Source: Manduca sexta
Lineage: Eukaryota > Arthropoda > Insecta > Lepidoptera > Sphingidae
Length of the DNA stretch: 64,000 bases
Direction of reading: 5' to 3'
NCBI RefSeq assembly: GCF_014839805.1
Contig: NC_051142.1
Span: 16,214,589 to 16,278,588 of the forward strand
A model generated the notes under the pieces. It was not told the DNA's origin, searched no databases, and saw only the letters and a list, made by a program, of their open reading frames with translations. The translations under genes were made by a program, and so were the position numbers. Shown here in pieces: positions 12,201 to 25,017 of this stretch. Position 1 is the first letter of the stretch, and every line of letters starts with the position of its first letter.

Positions 12201-12419
12201 TAACTTTTCATTGCTGCGACGATTAATTTATATTACAGTTCCCGAAAAAGCGCAGCCGTGAAAAAAATATAGTTATTTACACGCATCTAGTTGTATAAAT
12301 AATTATGAATTGTTGAGTATTAAGATGCCATTAAATTTCCTTACCTTTCCAACAAAACCTGTTCCTCCTGTTATGAAAACAGACTTCCCAGCATAAAACT
12401 CCGGGACTGATGGTGCCAT
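6241..12419 (-). CDS. FAR: Fatty acyl-CoA reductase (alcohol-forming), 12 coding exons, complete
   Basis: Reduces a fatty acyl-CoA to a fatty alcohol with NADPH, for waxes, cuticle lipids or, in moths, pheromone precursors; family members sit in the ER or peroxisomal membrane. Coding exons in transcript order: 12345-12419, 11800-11916, 11034-11191, 10585-10675, 10032-10177, 9783-9892, 9497-9580, 8898-9006, 8606-8682, 7649-7811, 7033-7290, 6241-6406. They sum to 1554 nt, 517 residues plus stop, the usual length of the family. Seen: Rossmann motif TGGTGFVGK at residues 17-25; the VHVSTAYC strand; catalytic YSYTK (YxxxK, Tyr205 and Lys209); IVRPS; the C-terminal sterile/FAR_C region with KEDPGNLPRARRL; and a hydrophobic segment at about 470-484 (FFLTLLLLFFF). 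The ATG at 12419 follows an in-frame TAG and a possible acceptor, so a 5' UTR exon upstream is likely. Intron 7 starts with GC rather than GT. Which FAR subclass this is cannot be told here. Confidence 0.95.
6728..6930 (-). mobile_element. tRNA-derived SINE, head missing (copy 2), in intron 11 of the reductase gene
   Basis: Matches the tail and middle of the same SINE (ATCAGCCCTGTATTATATAC through the GCGATAATTCAC block) and stops before the tRNA-like head, as expected of 5' truncation during insertion. It is in the sense direction of the host gene. Confidence 0.8.
10290..10380 (+). mobile_element. Decayed RTE-like LINE tail, in intron 4 of the reductase gene
   Basis: AGGAAGGCTTATATTCAACA then GTGGACTGAAGGTTGAAGAT matches the nucleotide pattern of the tail at 5040-5145 with many changes; the microsatellite tail is now AATAATA. 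Confidence 0.5.
11440..11496. repeat. Inverted repeat next to a C13 tract, reductase intron 2
   Basis: AGACACAG...AATTGAAAATA is mirrored by TATTTTCAATT..CTGTGTCT around an AT-rich loop. A run of 13 C at 11505-11517 and a family D repeat follow. Confidence 0.7.
11518..11650 (+). repeat. Repeat family D, copy 1 (reductase intron 2)
   Basis: GACCACGAAGGCAGCAGTCT, then TTCGAAAC, AACCGCGAAA and AATCCGTTAAATAGTTTAAT, then ATTCGCGTAAATATAAGAAA. The same order of blocks recurs at 55080-55200 (direct) and 31745-31885 (inverted), and in part at 45230-45295. Unclassified; no frame. Confidence 0.65.
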
Positions 12420-13302
12420 GATTGGAGTACGTTCTGGAAACTTCTAGAAGATATGTCATTACACATTATAAGTGTCAAAATTATCATTATGCAAGGCATG
12501 GCAAGCATATAAAATAGCATAAATACGCTAATAATCTCCTGGTCGATTTACCTGTCTCGAAAAAAGCGTAGATAAATGTAAAATTTCCCTAGTCGCATAC
12601 GTTTAGTAATACTATAGTCAACATTGTCACAAGACGACTATTGGCTATAGAAGCAAAGAATACATTTACTAAAATAAAAAAATAAGTAATATTTTAATAA
12701 AATATACAAACTTATCGGAGATTTAACAAAGATCCTGACACTCGATGCTCCGTCACTGAAAGTCAAGCCTGAAGAATATTTGTCGTATTATGTCCCAAAT
12801 GTATTGCACAATATTCCCTTACTGACCACTTTGAAACCTTTGAAGACAACACAATCAGCTAATCGATAACAATTATCTTCCTAATTCAAATCATTAACAA
12901 TTTGCATTTATTTAGAAATCTTCATCCTGTTATTATCTTAAAAACCATTCATTATGACCTTACGTATATTCACGGCTGTGTTTATTCAGAGGTAGCTTGT
13001 ATAATTACTTGTTCACACTCCACTTGCGTCTTAATGATGTTACGTTACTTTAGCCTAATTCTTTATTTTCCACCTTATTTCTGTCGAGCAGTTGTATCGC
13101 CTGTATTAGAGTGACGAACTTAGTACTAAACAGTACAAGTATTTTGTAAAATATCATGATAGTATTATTATCTTCTATATCTATATACTTATAATAAATC
13201 TGTAGAGAGGTCAATTCTGTACATGAAATATATTTCCAAAATAACTATCAGGGTGTGATTAGGAATCGATACTGATGCCAAAAATGCAATTAGTAAAATT
13301 TT
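12420..13302. other. Upstream flank of the reductase gene
   Basis: AT-rich. Directly above the reductase ATG there are two possible 5' UTR acceptors on the minus strand (TTCTAG and TTCCAG). I see no coding exon or clear promoter. The 70-codon ORF at 12902 has no protein character. Confidence 0.5.
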
Positions 13303-13620
13303 TGTCTGTCTGTCTGTCTGTCTGTATAACCGTTATAGAAACAAAAACTACTCGACGGATTTTAACGAAACTTGGTACAATTATTTATCATACTTCTGTG
13401 CTGGTTATAGTATACTTTTCATCACGCTACAATTAATAGGAGCAGAGCAGTGAAGGGAAATGTTGGGAAAACGGGAGAAGTTATTCCATTTTTAAGCTTC
13501 CGTCGCGTGTGCAACCTTAATGGTTAAAGCTACACAGAAATCATGTATGACGGAAATGTTCTCCTTAAAATTATGTAAAAAATATCCCACGACAGTATAT
13601 GTCTATCTTTTATGGTTGAC
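13303..13620 (+). mobile_element. Decayed Helitron-related fragment with a (TGTC)n start
   Basis: A (TGTC)n microsatellite at 13303-13324 leads into AAAACTACTCGACGGATTTT and a segment with ATCACGCTA.AAT.AATAGGAGCAGAGCAGT, related to the internal units of the Helitron at 13869. No proper ends are visible. Confidence 0.5.
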
Positions 13621-13699
13621 TCACAATAACACGTGTAACTCCCGATAGCTTAGCAGTTCGAAGCTTTCTCATTATATTTGCCTACTCTTACGTTTATAA

Positions 13700-13790
13700 C
13701 ACTCTCAGTCAGCCCCGGATCTAGGGGGGGGGGGGGGGGCAAGCCAGGGCCCGTGCCCCGGGCGGCGAATTTAGAGGGCGAGAAATTCAA
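13700..13790. repeat. Interspersed repeat fragment with a G16 tract
   Basis: CCCCGGATCTA, 16 G (13724-13739), then CAAGCCAGGGCCCGTGCCCC and GGGCGGCGAATTTAGAGGGC, a sequence type I know as a dispersed repeat in moths. It sits about 80 bp before the Helitron. Confidence 0.5.
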
Positions 13791-13868
13791 ACTTGGCAGA
13801 CGAATACACATCTCATCATTAACGCAACTTTGACTACTGCGACATCTATACTCTATACTATCTATACT

Positions 13869-14737
13869 TCTATACTATTATATAAAGCTGAAGAGTTTGT
13901 TTGTTTGAACGCGCTAATCTCAGGAATTACCAGTCCAAACTGAAAAATACTTTTTGCGTTGGATAGCCCTTTGTTCATGGAGTGCTATAGGCTATATATC
14001 ATCACGCTATACCCAATAGGAGCGGAGCAGTAATGGCTAATCTCTGGAACTACCGGTCCAAACTGAAATTTTTTTTTGCGTTGGATAGCCCTTTATTCGT
14101 GGATTGCTATAGGCTATATATCATCACGCTATACGCAATAGGAGCGGAGCAGTAATGGCTAATCTCTGGAACTACCGGTCCAAACTGAAAAATTATTTTT
14201 GCGTTGGATAGCCCTTTGTTCGTGGAGTGCTCTAAGTTATATATCATCACGCTATGACCAATACGAGCGGAGCAGTAATGGCTAATCTCAGGAACTACCA
14301 GTTTGAACTGAAAAATTCGTTGTGTTGGATAGCCCTTTATTTGTGGGGTGCTATAGGCTATATATCATCACGCTATGACCAATAGGAGCGGAGCAGTAAT
14401 TAAACATGTTGCAAATACGGGGACAATTTATTAGTTTTGAGAGCTTCTGTTGCGTGCGCTGCGTAAACGGTTAAAGTTATGCAACAATGATGTATGACGG
14501 GATTATCCCTCTTAAAAAGTTCTAAAAAATATGTTATAAAACAAAGTCCCCCGCTGCATCCGTCTGCCGGAACGTCTTAAACTCAAAAACTACTCAACGT
14601 ATTAAGATAAAATTTGGTATGGAGACAGTTTGAAACCCTGGGAAGAACATAGGCTCCCGGGAAACTACTACTTTTATAATGGAAAACTTTAGCCTGAAAA
14701 ACTTTATAACGCGGGCGGAGCCGCGAGCAAAAGCTAG
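13869..14737 (+). mobile_element. Non-autonomous Helitron with an internal tandem array
   Basis: Starts TCTATACTATTATATAAAGC and ends in the GC-rich hairpin GCGGGCGGAGCCGCGAGC followed by AAAAGCTAG, the Helitron terminal signature (5' TC, 3' hairpin then CTAG) in its usual lepidopteran form. No Rep/helicase frame is present. The 869-bp element holds four tandem units of about 122 bp (see next entry). Confidence 0.85.
13915..14405 (+). repeat. Four tandem copies of a roughly 122-bp Helitron segment
   Basis: Units begin with TAATCTC at 13915, 14038, 14160 and 14283. Each holds GGATAGCCCTTT, then ATATATCATCACGCTA and ends GAGCGGAGCAGTAAT. Units 1-3 are more alike than unit 4, which suggests stepwise local duplication. 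Confidence 0.85.
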
Positions 14738-15670
14738 TTATATCATATTATTATAAGGGTAGTCTGTATGCTTACAGGCAAGTGACTTGCTCTTAGCAGG
14801 TAAAGGTGACCAGCAATAGTGTGAAGGTAATAACAGCTTTGCTCAGTGGATGCAGGGCCTTAGCGACGGAAGCGTGATAAATCGTACGTGTAAAATGTAA
14901 ACTACATGTTAAAAACTATTGATTAGGGTTGTCAAAATATTACAATTTTAATATTTATATTATAGTGATAAATTCTCGCCTTATTTAATGATCTTACTCG
15001 TATGAAATATTTACGCTTCTGATGATTATATTAGTACAAACTTGAACCGAGGTCTAAGTTTAGCCAGAAAATAATTACAAAAAGATTAATTTTCAATCCC
15101 TTATGATTTAAATATTTTTATTAAAATAACTTCTATTTTTAAAATATACAGCTCATTTCAAAATAATTTATTATTTTTTGCAACTTATTAACAGTTAAAA
15201 ATGACTAGCGTTAGTGGCAACCCTAAGAATAGGGAATCGAATGTGAGACTAATCAGGGTTGTATCAAATGTGGCAAATACGATATGGCAGGGGGTCGGTA
15301 GCGATTCCTTCACTAACTAGATTTATTGTAGCAGACATATCCTTGGTAGGTTCCGTCAATTATCACGTTTTTTATTGCGAGTTTTTGGTTAAATAGCCTT
15401 GATTTATGTTTGGTGTTACGAAGTAAGTGTTGTGTGGATACCAGAGGAGGTTTAATTGGTCTATTGGACTATCAAGTTTAGATATAGTAGCAAGCAATGC
15501 TGGTCATAAATAGTTTAAAATACTTATAAATACCTTGACGCAATATCTTAAGATAACAAGTGCAGTACTATGTGGTACACAGCTATGAGCAATTTTGGCG
15601 ACTACAATCAGGCAAGCGATTTGCTCTTTTCCTCGAGCGGTTAAATTCAAACTATCTAAAACATCCATTG

Positions 15671-15872
15671 CTACCATTTGCTCACGGCGCCGCCCGCATG
15701 TTTTTTCCGCGTTAAAAGCCTCACTTTATATTTTACTAGGATAAAAAGTAGCCTGTAGCACTCAGGAATGATGTAGCTTCCTATTAATGAATACAATTTC
15801 AAAATTGGTTTCGTATTTCCTAAGCCCAGCGCGTTCAAACAAACAATCTCTTCAGCTTTATGTCACTATAGA
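15671..15872 (-). mobile_element. Short Helitron copy, decayed 3' end
   Basis: On the minus strand the 5' end reads TCTATAG then AAAGCTGAAGAG, followed by TTGTTTGTTTGAACGCGCT, as in the copy at 13869. The 3' hairpin GCGGGCGGCGCCG is present, but the terminal CTAG has become GTAG. Confidence 0.6.
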
Positions 15873-16435
15873 GTTCATTATATTATATCACAGCACGAAA
15901 TAAATAAAACCATGGACACCAACCCTACACGTCGCTACACGTCAATGGACGCCAACCCTAATCGTCCAAAAACGCAAGTAACTAAGTATCGATTAATCAT
16001 GCGCCACCGATGTCATTCCAGACCCTATCAATTAGATCAAAGACATTTGAAAAAAAAAGTGAACCTTACCAGGTGCAGGATTTTCAAAACCGTTTCAAAT
16101 AAGGTATTTTTGGGATTCAATGCAATGGTTTGAATGTAATTTTTTCTCAAATACAACAGTCACACACAATTATAATTGTGTTGTTAACTGGATTCAAGAG
16201 ATTTTGTAAAAACACTTCAATGAATTTAGGAATTCCTTGATCATTTGTCTCGGTGCTGAAAACGAACCAGTATCATTTCGCAGCCAGCACATCAATCACT
16301 GTGGTAACAAGTATTTAAAAAAAATCAAGTCGCTAGCTTAGTGTGCACCTACGAAAACCCTAGCAGTTTCAAACAATACAAGACTGATAAATCAGGCCAT
16401 TAACGGCAATATTATTTAATAAGTGCACGGTAGTC

Positions 16436-16540
16436 ACCCCACTGCATCTTGATGTTAAGCGGAGTGGAGTCTAGAGGTCGACTGACGAGACATGATTATC
16501 GACAGTTGATACAATTATGCCGGCCATATAGAACATACAA
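16436..16540 (-). repeat. Repeat family A, inverted partial copy
   Basis: On the minus strand: GGCCGGCATAATTGTATCAA, CGATAATCATGTCTCGTCAG, TCGACCTCTAGACTCCACTC, ATCAAGATGCAGTGGGG. This is the right half of the family. Confidence 0.6.
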
Positions 16541-19500
16541 ATATGCTACCACTAATAGATTGGCTCAGTGCCACAACGGTTTAGAAACCCACGTAAAACT
16601 AATTCATGAAATACCACGTCGCACCAGGATATCAGAAGTTAAGCCCTACAATTGATAAATTACAGAATGCTCTAGTTTCAACACAATAACTAAACGCCTG
16701 GACAGAGCGTGCAGCGCCGAGTTTCAGCTGAGTGCACGTAAGACAAATTGTACGAACAAAAACAGTCCACCAGCTTACATAGAAATTATTGAACTGGACT
16801 GGTTGGTACGCGCGCGTTCGGACTCAACAAGAAATATTAACGATGTCCAAAGATTCGCTAATAAGGACTATATTGACTAATCATAACGTTAGACCATTAT
16901 TGACTTATTTTGATTGGTTAATAAGTACTTATGCTAAGGGATTAGGGTCGTTTATTAAAATCATCCTTTAATGTTTAATCTTTTGGCTTTTAGAGGGTAG
17001 GCAGATGGATATTCCCAGCGTTTCATATTATCGCAATATTTTTGTTACGTTGTTTTTTACCTAGCCAAAAAATATTATTCTCAATATTTTTTTTATTAAA
17101 TCAATACTATAATTCTTGGATCAAATTACTGTATTGTGTGCGAGAATTTTATCACAAACAACTATAAATGAAATAAATTTTTGCATGGCTTTTGTGACCA
17201 CGTCAAAATTACAAAATCTGGTGAAACAGGATATGCATGACTAAAACAACTTAAATACCAAAATTGACTTATAACAACGAAATCAAAAATTGCAACGTCC
17301 ACAATACTCTCTCACTTGAACCGCGCGTAGCCCATTACGATTCCGGCATTTTTAATTGCAACCTTTTTGCCGGCCACCGCGGCCCGCGATTGGCGACCGT
17401 CGCCCTTACACGAGGAACGTACTTTTTGTCCAACTTAATAATTTCCAAGAAAATAATTAAACTACGTACATTTCTTAGTTGTTACGCACGATTTTGATGT
17501 TATTATATTCGGCGTGCAAATGGTAGTCTTCTGGCTAGCAGGAAAGCGGGGAAAATGCATTCTACCTCTACAGATAAAGACTACGTAGACCCTACGCGAG
17601 GGCAGGTCATTGACCCGGTAAAATTTTAATGGAAATAAAAATGTACTACCCAAACATAACATTAATAAAGTACATAGAACTTTAAATAGAAAAGATTCCT
17701 TTATACAAATAGATATTTAGTTTTGATTAATGTAATTTCCGTTTACAATAAAATATAAAAAAAAAAATAAAAAACGCGACATGCTTCATTAACCTTAGAT
17801 GTTATGTTTTCGTCTTTTCCTTTAATAAGATTCAGTACAAGTTTGGAATTATAAACTTTCAGAAAAACAGTTAACAACTTGACTAACCTCATCTTCACGT
17901 GGTCTTACAAATCAAAAATTAAATCGCAAGAAACCTGCACACCAAAGCCTCATATACTCAAATCACAAGTAACGCAGTCTCTTCATATTTCCCAATGTAT
18001 TTTATTCTTCCCGCGAATCCTTCATCTAACAGTAGGACATAAAATAACTCTTGAAACAGTAATTAACTCAGAGTGATGTATGTGAGTTTTAAAATGTTAT
18101 TTAAGAAAGAATGTGACAAAGACTTTAAAAACGTTAATAATTACTGGTCCAGTCGGCTAAGATGTGTAGGAAATTTCCATATAATCTGCCTACCTTCGAC
18201 ACATAAGTCAGTCGCCATAATAACCTGTTACTACTAATTAAAGAGAAATGGTTAAATGCTATATTCCGTTCGAGTTTGAACTAATTCTTTATTAAGTTAA
18301 CAATAAGTATGGCTCGTGTTTTGCGAAGGTTTTAGTTACGGCTTAGGGATGGGACAAAGTATCGATAGGTATTATCGACACAAAGTTAGGGCTTCTGTTT
18401 TTCTAAAAGCTGAGGTGTCTGACAGAATAATTATTTGTATGGATGGGTCGTAAATGGGTAGAGTGTTTTAGTAATATCTATAGATGTATTTTTTAAATCA
18501 TAAACTTTTGCAGTCCAAGACAAACTAACGAGAAACTATATTGCTTATTTTAATTGTACAAACACATGTACTAGTAGTTTATTTTGTTCGTATATCATGT
18601 AAGTGAATGGAATTCTTATGAGGTAATAAAGTTCTTTAACCATTATTATTTTTCCAAAACAGGCTTGGATGCTAGACGTGTTATATCGGCCTGAAATAAT
18701 ATCACTAAATGCACGAAATGCAAGAGCAAAGTCACATAGATACAGTTTTCTGCTAGATAGTATCAAAAGACAAAACTTTAATCAATTCGGAACCTTTAGA
18801 CAAAATTGGTGTCTGGCTAGACGTTTACAAATTTGTCATACGTCATCGATATCGATACATTATTAATCGCGTCCCATCCCTGTTTAACGTCTCATAATTC
18901 CCGACGTTTAGCGTTGACGGAATGGGTTCCGCGAAAAACTGTTATGCATTTTAATACTTTCAAATATGTTCCCAGCAGAAATGTGGAGCTTGGTTTTTTA
19001 TACTTGCATAGACTCACGCTTGTTTCTGAGGGGTGAGTAGAAACGGTAAAAGCGGCTTAAAATTCGATTTTCGTTACCTTCGTGTCAGAGCAAGCATTGG
19101 TAGGGACAAGGTATTCTGGCGACTTATAAACCATACTATATATTTTTTTATATCTTTCCTTTATGGAGTCAAAAAGAGTTTATAATGTATTTCACAACTA
19201 GGGTATCTAGAGGCTGGAGGGTCGATTTTCGTTGTTCGATACATAGCTCGGATAATCTTCAGAAAGATAATAATGTATCAAAACGTATATTCTTTTATCA
19301 CTATATACTTCTACTTATAGTCGCTACAAATAGGGTGTAAAATATTTTAGACTCACATGCCTAGGTAGCAAAGCCAGTTGTATATATATAACTTCATAAA
19401 TAAGACAACGATGATAAAGACAAACTGTTCTCGGCAAAATCTATGTTGCGCAGAGTTTCTCTGATTTCCCAGCCCCTGAGCAAAGCCCAATTACGCGCTC

Positions 19501-21619
19501 ACTGACAATTCATGGTTGATATTTTGATTGCGAGCTGGGAATCGAATCCCAATCGAATTCACTAACATGCCGAGCCCAATGAGCTTGTGAGGCGAGTCGG
19601 ATGTATTTTTAAGCGTACTCTAGTGTCATAATGAACGCTGCGGGCTGACAGCTACCGGCGCGATGTGAGTGTTATAGTAAACATTCACTCGGGAACAGCG
19701 CGGACATTACTATTATTTAGTTATATTTATTTAATATTTCCACTCCTTATTAGTTTTGATAAGCTACGATGGGTACATAAGCCTAATGGTTAAGCGGGTG
19801 TGAAGTTATATCACAGTCTCAAAATCTCAATAGTAATTGACAGCCTTCTGTTTATTCCAAAGGCTCAAACATCCTTACCTATACTAATCAGTTCCTGAAG
19901 ACCAAGTAAAAAAGTTATAAATCTAAAATTATTCTATAGTAATTAAACTAAGAAAATAACATAAAAAGTACTAATCAATAAAATCAACGGATGACAATTA
20001 AGTTAGTCAAACTAACATCACAGACAACGTATGCGGTACGTCCGTTCAACTCTCGTGCGTCAACAAACATCAACAATAGCCCGCAAACGAGCTTCACAAA
20101 AAGTACCCCGAGCCCCGCCGCGTGTGACTACCCGCCACGTATTGTTGTCGGGGATGCGCTGGCCGGGACAGTCTCTAGGAGAGGAAATATATTTCAAACT
20201 ATGTTCCCTTTCCTGCTACAGAAATCTCTAAATCACTGGAGCATCCATAGCGCAATCTGTAAGCCGACACCGCCATTTAATTAAAAAATTATATTAATAA
20301 TTTAAATACTCCAGGATTTACTTTAGAAGCAAATTATCGAAAAAAGTAACCGATGTACTAATCCAAGATTTGGCCTATCTGTGTTCTAAATTTAATTCAA
20401 TTCCGTTTCCGGTTTCTACGTTTAGCTCTGCAAACATTGTGTCAAAAATCTTGGTTTTAAATTTGTGAATTTTTGGTCATTTTGAATTTTAATGCAGACG
20501 TAGTGTATATGTAAGTGTATTGCTCATTGAAAGTATGATAATGCCGATTCGACAAATTTTCTTTATAAATAATGGCATTAGGGGTTATGACTTTTTATTT
20601 ATTTATATTTTGCTCGTATCCATACACTTTAATGTCATGTAATGTTTTGTAAAGCTTAGTTAATAATCGCGTTGCTTATCTTCCTAACCTATAATCGTAT
20701 CTATAAGCCTTTATGAACAAAAAATATTTTATTTCAGCACTTTTTTGTCTATGAAGATGGGTACACGGTTAATGCCACCAAGCCGAGGTACCACAAATAA
20801 AATCGGTTTGTTTTCTTAAAATCTCGCAATGAGAACCATTTATCCACCTACTGGAATCAAACCCGATGCTCTTTCACAACGCCGCACGGTGGTCGTCAAA
20901 ATAACTTCGACGTTTCTTTTAACCCATAAAATATTACGTAGAAAAGAAAATTAAGAGAAAATTGGTCCTAATTTTTCCGAAATGTCGCAAAAAATTTGTC
21001 ATATTAATACCTGAGTGATAACGGAAGATCAACTTTATGTGGTGCATGTTAAGATTTGAATTCGCTTGAAAGAAGCAGTATTTAAAATATTCGACCAGGG
21101 GACGTATTTAGCGGTGGACATTTGATTTATAACAACTGTAAATTTTCGTAAAGCTACGTTTTAATGGCTTACTAATCGGCTTCTTAGGATTTTTTCAAGT
21201 ATCTAGTTAATGTGGTTTTATGATATTGCATAATAAAAATATAGTATTTTTACGATTGAAGACTAACAGAACTTTAAAAGAACAAGACAAAGAATGTAAT
21301 ATTTTCTTTTATAGGAAAAGGTAAAAATACTACTAAACTGTAAAATTATGTCGCAATGATTTTTTCGACGCTTCACAAAATCAACTAATTAAAATTCATA
21401 AACTTAAATATACATAAATTCTCTTGATAAACACCTACACTTGGCTTTAAAGCATGACTCACGACCACCAAAAACTAACCCAAATACGCCCCTGTTGTGA
21501 ACAATTAAAAAACGCCAATGCACAAAAAGGCAGTATTAAGAGGAGCCTCCGGCATGCCGACACGACATTGTACTGCCGACTTCATTTAAGACAAACATAA
21601 TGATTTCAAATTGTTACTC

Positions 21620-21956
21620 ATAATTGCCCTATTAGTCTAGTGGGTAAGTATCCAAGCCCAAGTGGGCTGGGCAAGCTAGCGGGTTCGATTCCCTGATCGA
21701 AAAAATATACGAATACTTCGATTGGAAAAACTCATGGAAATCATTCGTGATTGGAATCTTTTCCGTGGAGGGATTCATAAGATATTCTGCATGATAAAGG
21801 ATGCTTTAAATATCAGTAGCGAAGGGTGAAATATTCCGAAAGGAAGACACAACATATATGTACTATGCATAAATGCTGTCTGCAAATCTTATCATAATTA
21901 CATTTTACATGAGATACAAAAAGGAAGCCGGTAAGAATCTGGTTATATGTACCCTT
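21620..21956 (+). mobile_element. tRNA-like SINE candidate (repeat family C)
   Basis: The head reads CCCTATTAGTCTAGTGGGTA with a box-B-like GCGGGTTCGATTCCCTG about 45 nt on, so it is tRNA-like but does not fold as a normal tRNA (no acceptor pairing). The downstream part, from AGTAGCGAAGGGTGAA to GAATCTGGTTATATGTACCC, recurs at 58374-58531 without the head. Confidence 0.55.
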
Positions 21957-22318
21957 CACCAATATGAGATATACCAGTACTATTTATCTCATTTTTTATC
22001 AATGTTTGGACCATGACCTAACACTTCCGCCTAATGCGAGTTCTTACAGAAAAATTCTTACGCTAAGCTTTCGAGATAATATTAAACTAAACAACATTCT
22101 TTATCTCAAGTCTCACAAATTCCTAATCAAATATAATTCGACATTTTTATCAAAAAGTAAATTTTCGGGAATCATTAGTCTCTTGTTCCTTTATACAGAA
22201 CTCTAAAAAATACTAACAGATTATGCGTAATAAAACAAAAACGGACCACCCTACACACAAGTGACAAGTTATACAGGTTGATGTTTTATTCAATATAAAA
22301 ATTATTAAAGAAAAATAT

Positions 22319-22463
22319 TTGATTAATTTCGTTGCGGGATAGTGATGAATTAGTTTTCCCTGAGACTCGCCGAGTTTCACTGCTCGGTGTCATAAAATGC
22401 GTGCCACTGCTGATCCTGGCTTACAGGAGTTGTAGTGGTGGGTGTGAGGGCGGGAAAGTCTCA
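22319..22463 (-). repeat. Repeat family B, copy 2
   Basis: Reverse complement of 298-445: TTGATTAATTTCGTTGCGGG, GTTTTCCCTGAGACTCGCCG, CTGCTGATCCTGGCTTACAG, GAGGGCGGGAAAGTCTC. Confidence 0.7.
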
Positions 22464-23338
22464 CTAAGAAAAAATATTATACGTATTAGTCAAAAAGTAT
22501 CATAAAGTGCCCCGTGGGCTTGCAGATTAAGAAATAAGCACAATTACTAATTATTACTATAATATGCATCAGCCCCTGGTAAATGACTACAGTTCAATGC
22601 AAATGAAATATCGATTGAATCGATAATCAAAGGGTTAGGATGGTAATGTACTTGTCTATGGAAAATTGATATCAGTAAACACTAGGTGACGTGCTGGCTG
22701 GTTTGCTACTTTATGGAAAAAAAATAGTCGTCGAATTGACAAAGTCCATTTTTCAAATTGATTAAAAACCAACAAGACTCCTTATGCCTTACGATAACCG
22801 CCAAAGCTATGAACCAAATGGGTAATATCGCTTAAACAATTCTAACATTAACGCAGGAGAAACAGACCATCAACTAAACAGAACACCATGTATACGATGT
22901 TTGCCGACACCGACCGGGTCGTGCGACATTTGTCGGTCAACATCGGTGACGTACAAACATACTGTTGTTAAAACCAATTAGAGGCACACGCATACCATTC
23001 ATTCGACAGGATTCTGATGCTTCTAAGGCTTAGTGGCCAGTTGTGGTCATTTTGATGGCTTTTGCAATTTTAATCTAATATAAAGTTGGCAGCCAATTGA
23101 TAAGACCGCAAGTCATATGTTAATCATCTTAGTCATATTTGTCCATAATCGATATCCACACTACTCTACTACTATTCCAACATTCTTATTGATGAACTGT
23201 GATGATCACTTAGTGTTACATTATGAGCTATCGTGATATTCCTATTGCAATATATTATAGAATGTTATATACGGATTACAATCATCGCCAGAATGATGTT
23301 GAATTAAAAACAAATCGTTACTTGCAATATATTATATA

Positions 23339-23783
23339 CTAGCTTATGCTCGCGGCTTCACCCGCATAAAGGAGTTTTCAGGGATAAAAGTCCCGCTAAA
23401 AAGTATCCGATCTAATTATATTTATGGCTCACTATTTTGGTCATAGTGGCTTCCACATAAAAGATAGATACATGCTGTCCCGGACTTTTATTTACAACTA
23501 TTTAAGACAGCCAATCCTACGGTACATCGTCTTTAACTACAACGGTTTAGGCCGCGTACGCCAATATAGCATTTTTTTTCCGACTTACTTGATATGTATC
23601 GTCATATTATGACCAAATTACACAAAATCATTATAAATTATAGCCTATGTTTTATTTCGATGTACAACCAATATTACTGTAAGTTTTTATCCATATCCGT
23701 TCAGTAGTTTTTCGTGAAAGAAGAACAAACATACATTCATACATCCATCCTCACAAACTTTCGCATTTATAATATTTGTAGGA
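23339..23783 (-). mobile_element. Non-autonomous Helitron, second type
   Basis: Minus-strand 5' end TCCTACAAATATTATAAATG then CGAAAGTTTGTGAGGATG; 3' end hairpin GCGGGTGAAGCCGCGAGC then ATAAGCTAG. No transposase frame is present. Confidence 0.8.
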
Positions 23784-25017
23784 TTTCTACAAAAATAGCC
23801 TTAAATATAAACCTCGTGACGGAGTTTATTTCAAATTAAGAACATCTGCCGTTAAACTATAGAACCACAGATAACGATCGAGACGCAAATCCGACGCGTC
23901 CCATGTTTCGAAATTCGAAAAGGAATTTTGTTCTATAAAAGACTTATTTAGCTTTGGTTCCCAGCATTAGATGAAAGACCTTTGTGTTCCGAGAGATCGT
24001 CAAACTTATAAGTGCTGATAAAAAATAAAGATCCACAACAATTTCTTTATGAATGTCACTTCAACAGCGATAATACTAAGTTTGTATTGTAGTTACTCGA
24101 CAGACTTATTTTTGCAGTCGAAAATGTTCAATAGTAAAAGAAGTCTTTACAAAATTAAGTTTTATGACCGTAAATATATCGTGGCGTTACGGAGTCGTGT
24201 TCTATTGTCGGCGCTAATCCAGACGGACGTTCTTTTTTCAAATGTGTTCCCAATTCAAATTTAAAATTCGCACTCAAAGGAAACTTTACACTTTTAATGA
24301 AAGACATTCGGAATTTGAATAGTCTAAGGTTTCTGCACACATTGACATTATCTTGTTAACCGATAGATTAGTGGGACCAGTCCTATATTGTTATTTAGTC
24401 TTTTTAGTCCGTTTATATAAGAAATTATATAGTAAGTAGCTTGGCTATATCCCTATTCATAGGTGATATTTTAGGCAATAGCTACACCAATTAAAATCTT
24501 TAGATAGATCATCAGATTTTTTATGTATGAAGGCAATATATTTAGTGCAAGACTAATCGATAAATAAAGAACTGCGGTCGAGTGTTACCGTAGTATCATG
24601 AAATGTCGTTGAAGTCTTTTATATAGGAAAACTAGGTAACATAGTTAAGTAAATTACGAAAGTAATTTTCATGTTCTGTATTATTTATAACATAGTTTAA
24701 CGTATCAATTAAATTTTAACGTAGAAAATATAGTGTTTATATACTAATTATATATAACATAGACCTGTTCTTATCTCTGCTATTTAAAAAATAACAACAT
24801 CGAAAATGTTGTATGGAGATTATCGCTCTTATATTTTGCCCCTAAATTTACTTAACTACACATTCAATGGAAGATTCTTTTGACAATAAGTTTACAAAAT
24901 GGCGGATCCTTTTGAATATTTTTGCAAGAACACCTGGTTTGAATTACCTCTTCAAATGTTTAGTGAAATGGACGACAAATTAATCAATTAATTTTATACA
25001 ATAGAATTGACGAGCAG

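Larger units (their letters stand above)
14738..21619. other. Gene-free stretch apart from the listed repeats
   Basis: AT-rich with no recognisable exon. A tRNA-like relic on the minus strand (GGGATTCGATTCCCAGC near 19535) is probably an old SINE head. Bases 20030-20260 are unusually GC- and CpG-rich and carry two overlapping short ORFs without protein character. 17330-17405 is another small GC-rich patch. Confidence 0.5.

Noticed and set aside
20031..20284. Overlapping 66- and 97-codon ORFs in a GC-rich patch
   Set aside because: Two frames are open at once, as expected from base composition; there is no motif and no splice partner.
21623..21692. Possible tRNA gene
   Set aside because: Box A and box B motifs are present, but the ends do not pair into an acceptor stem and related sequence recurs at 58374, so it is better read as a SINE head.
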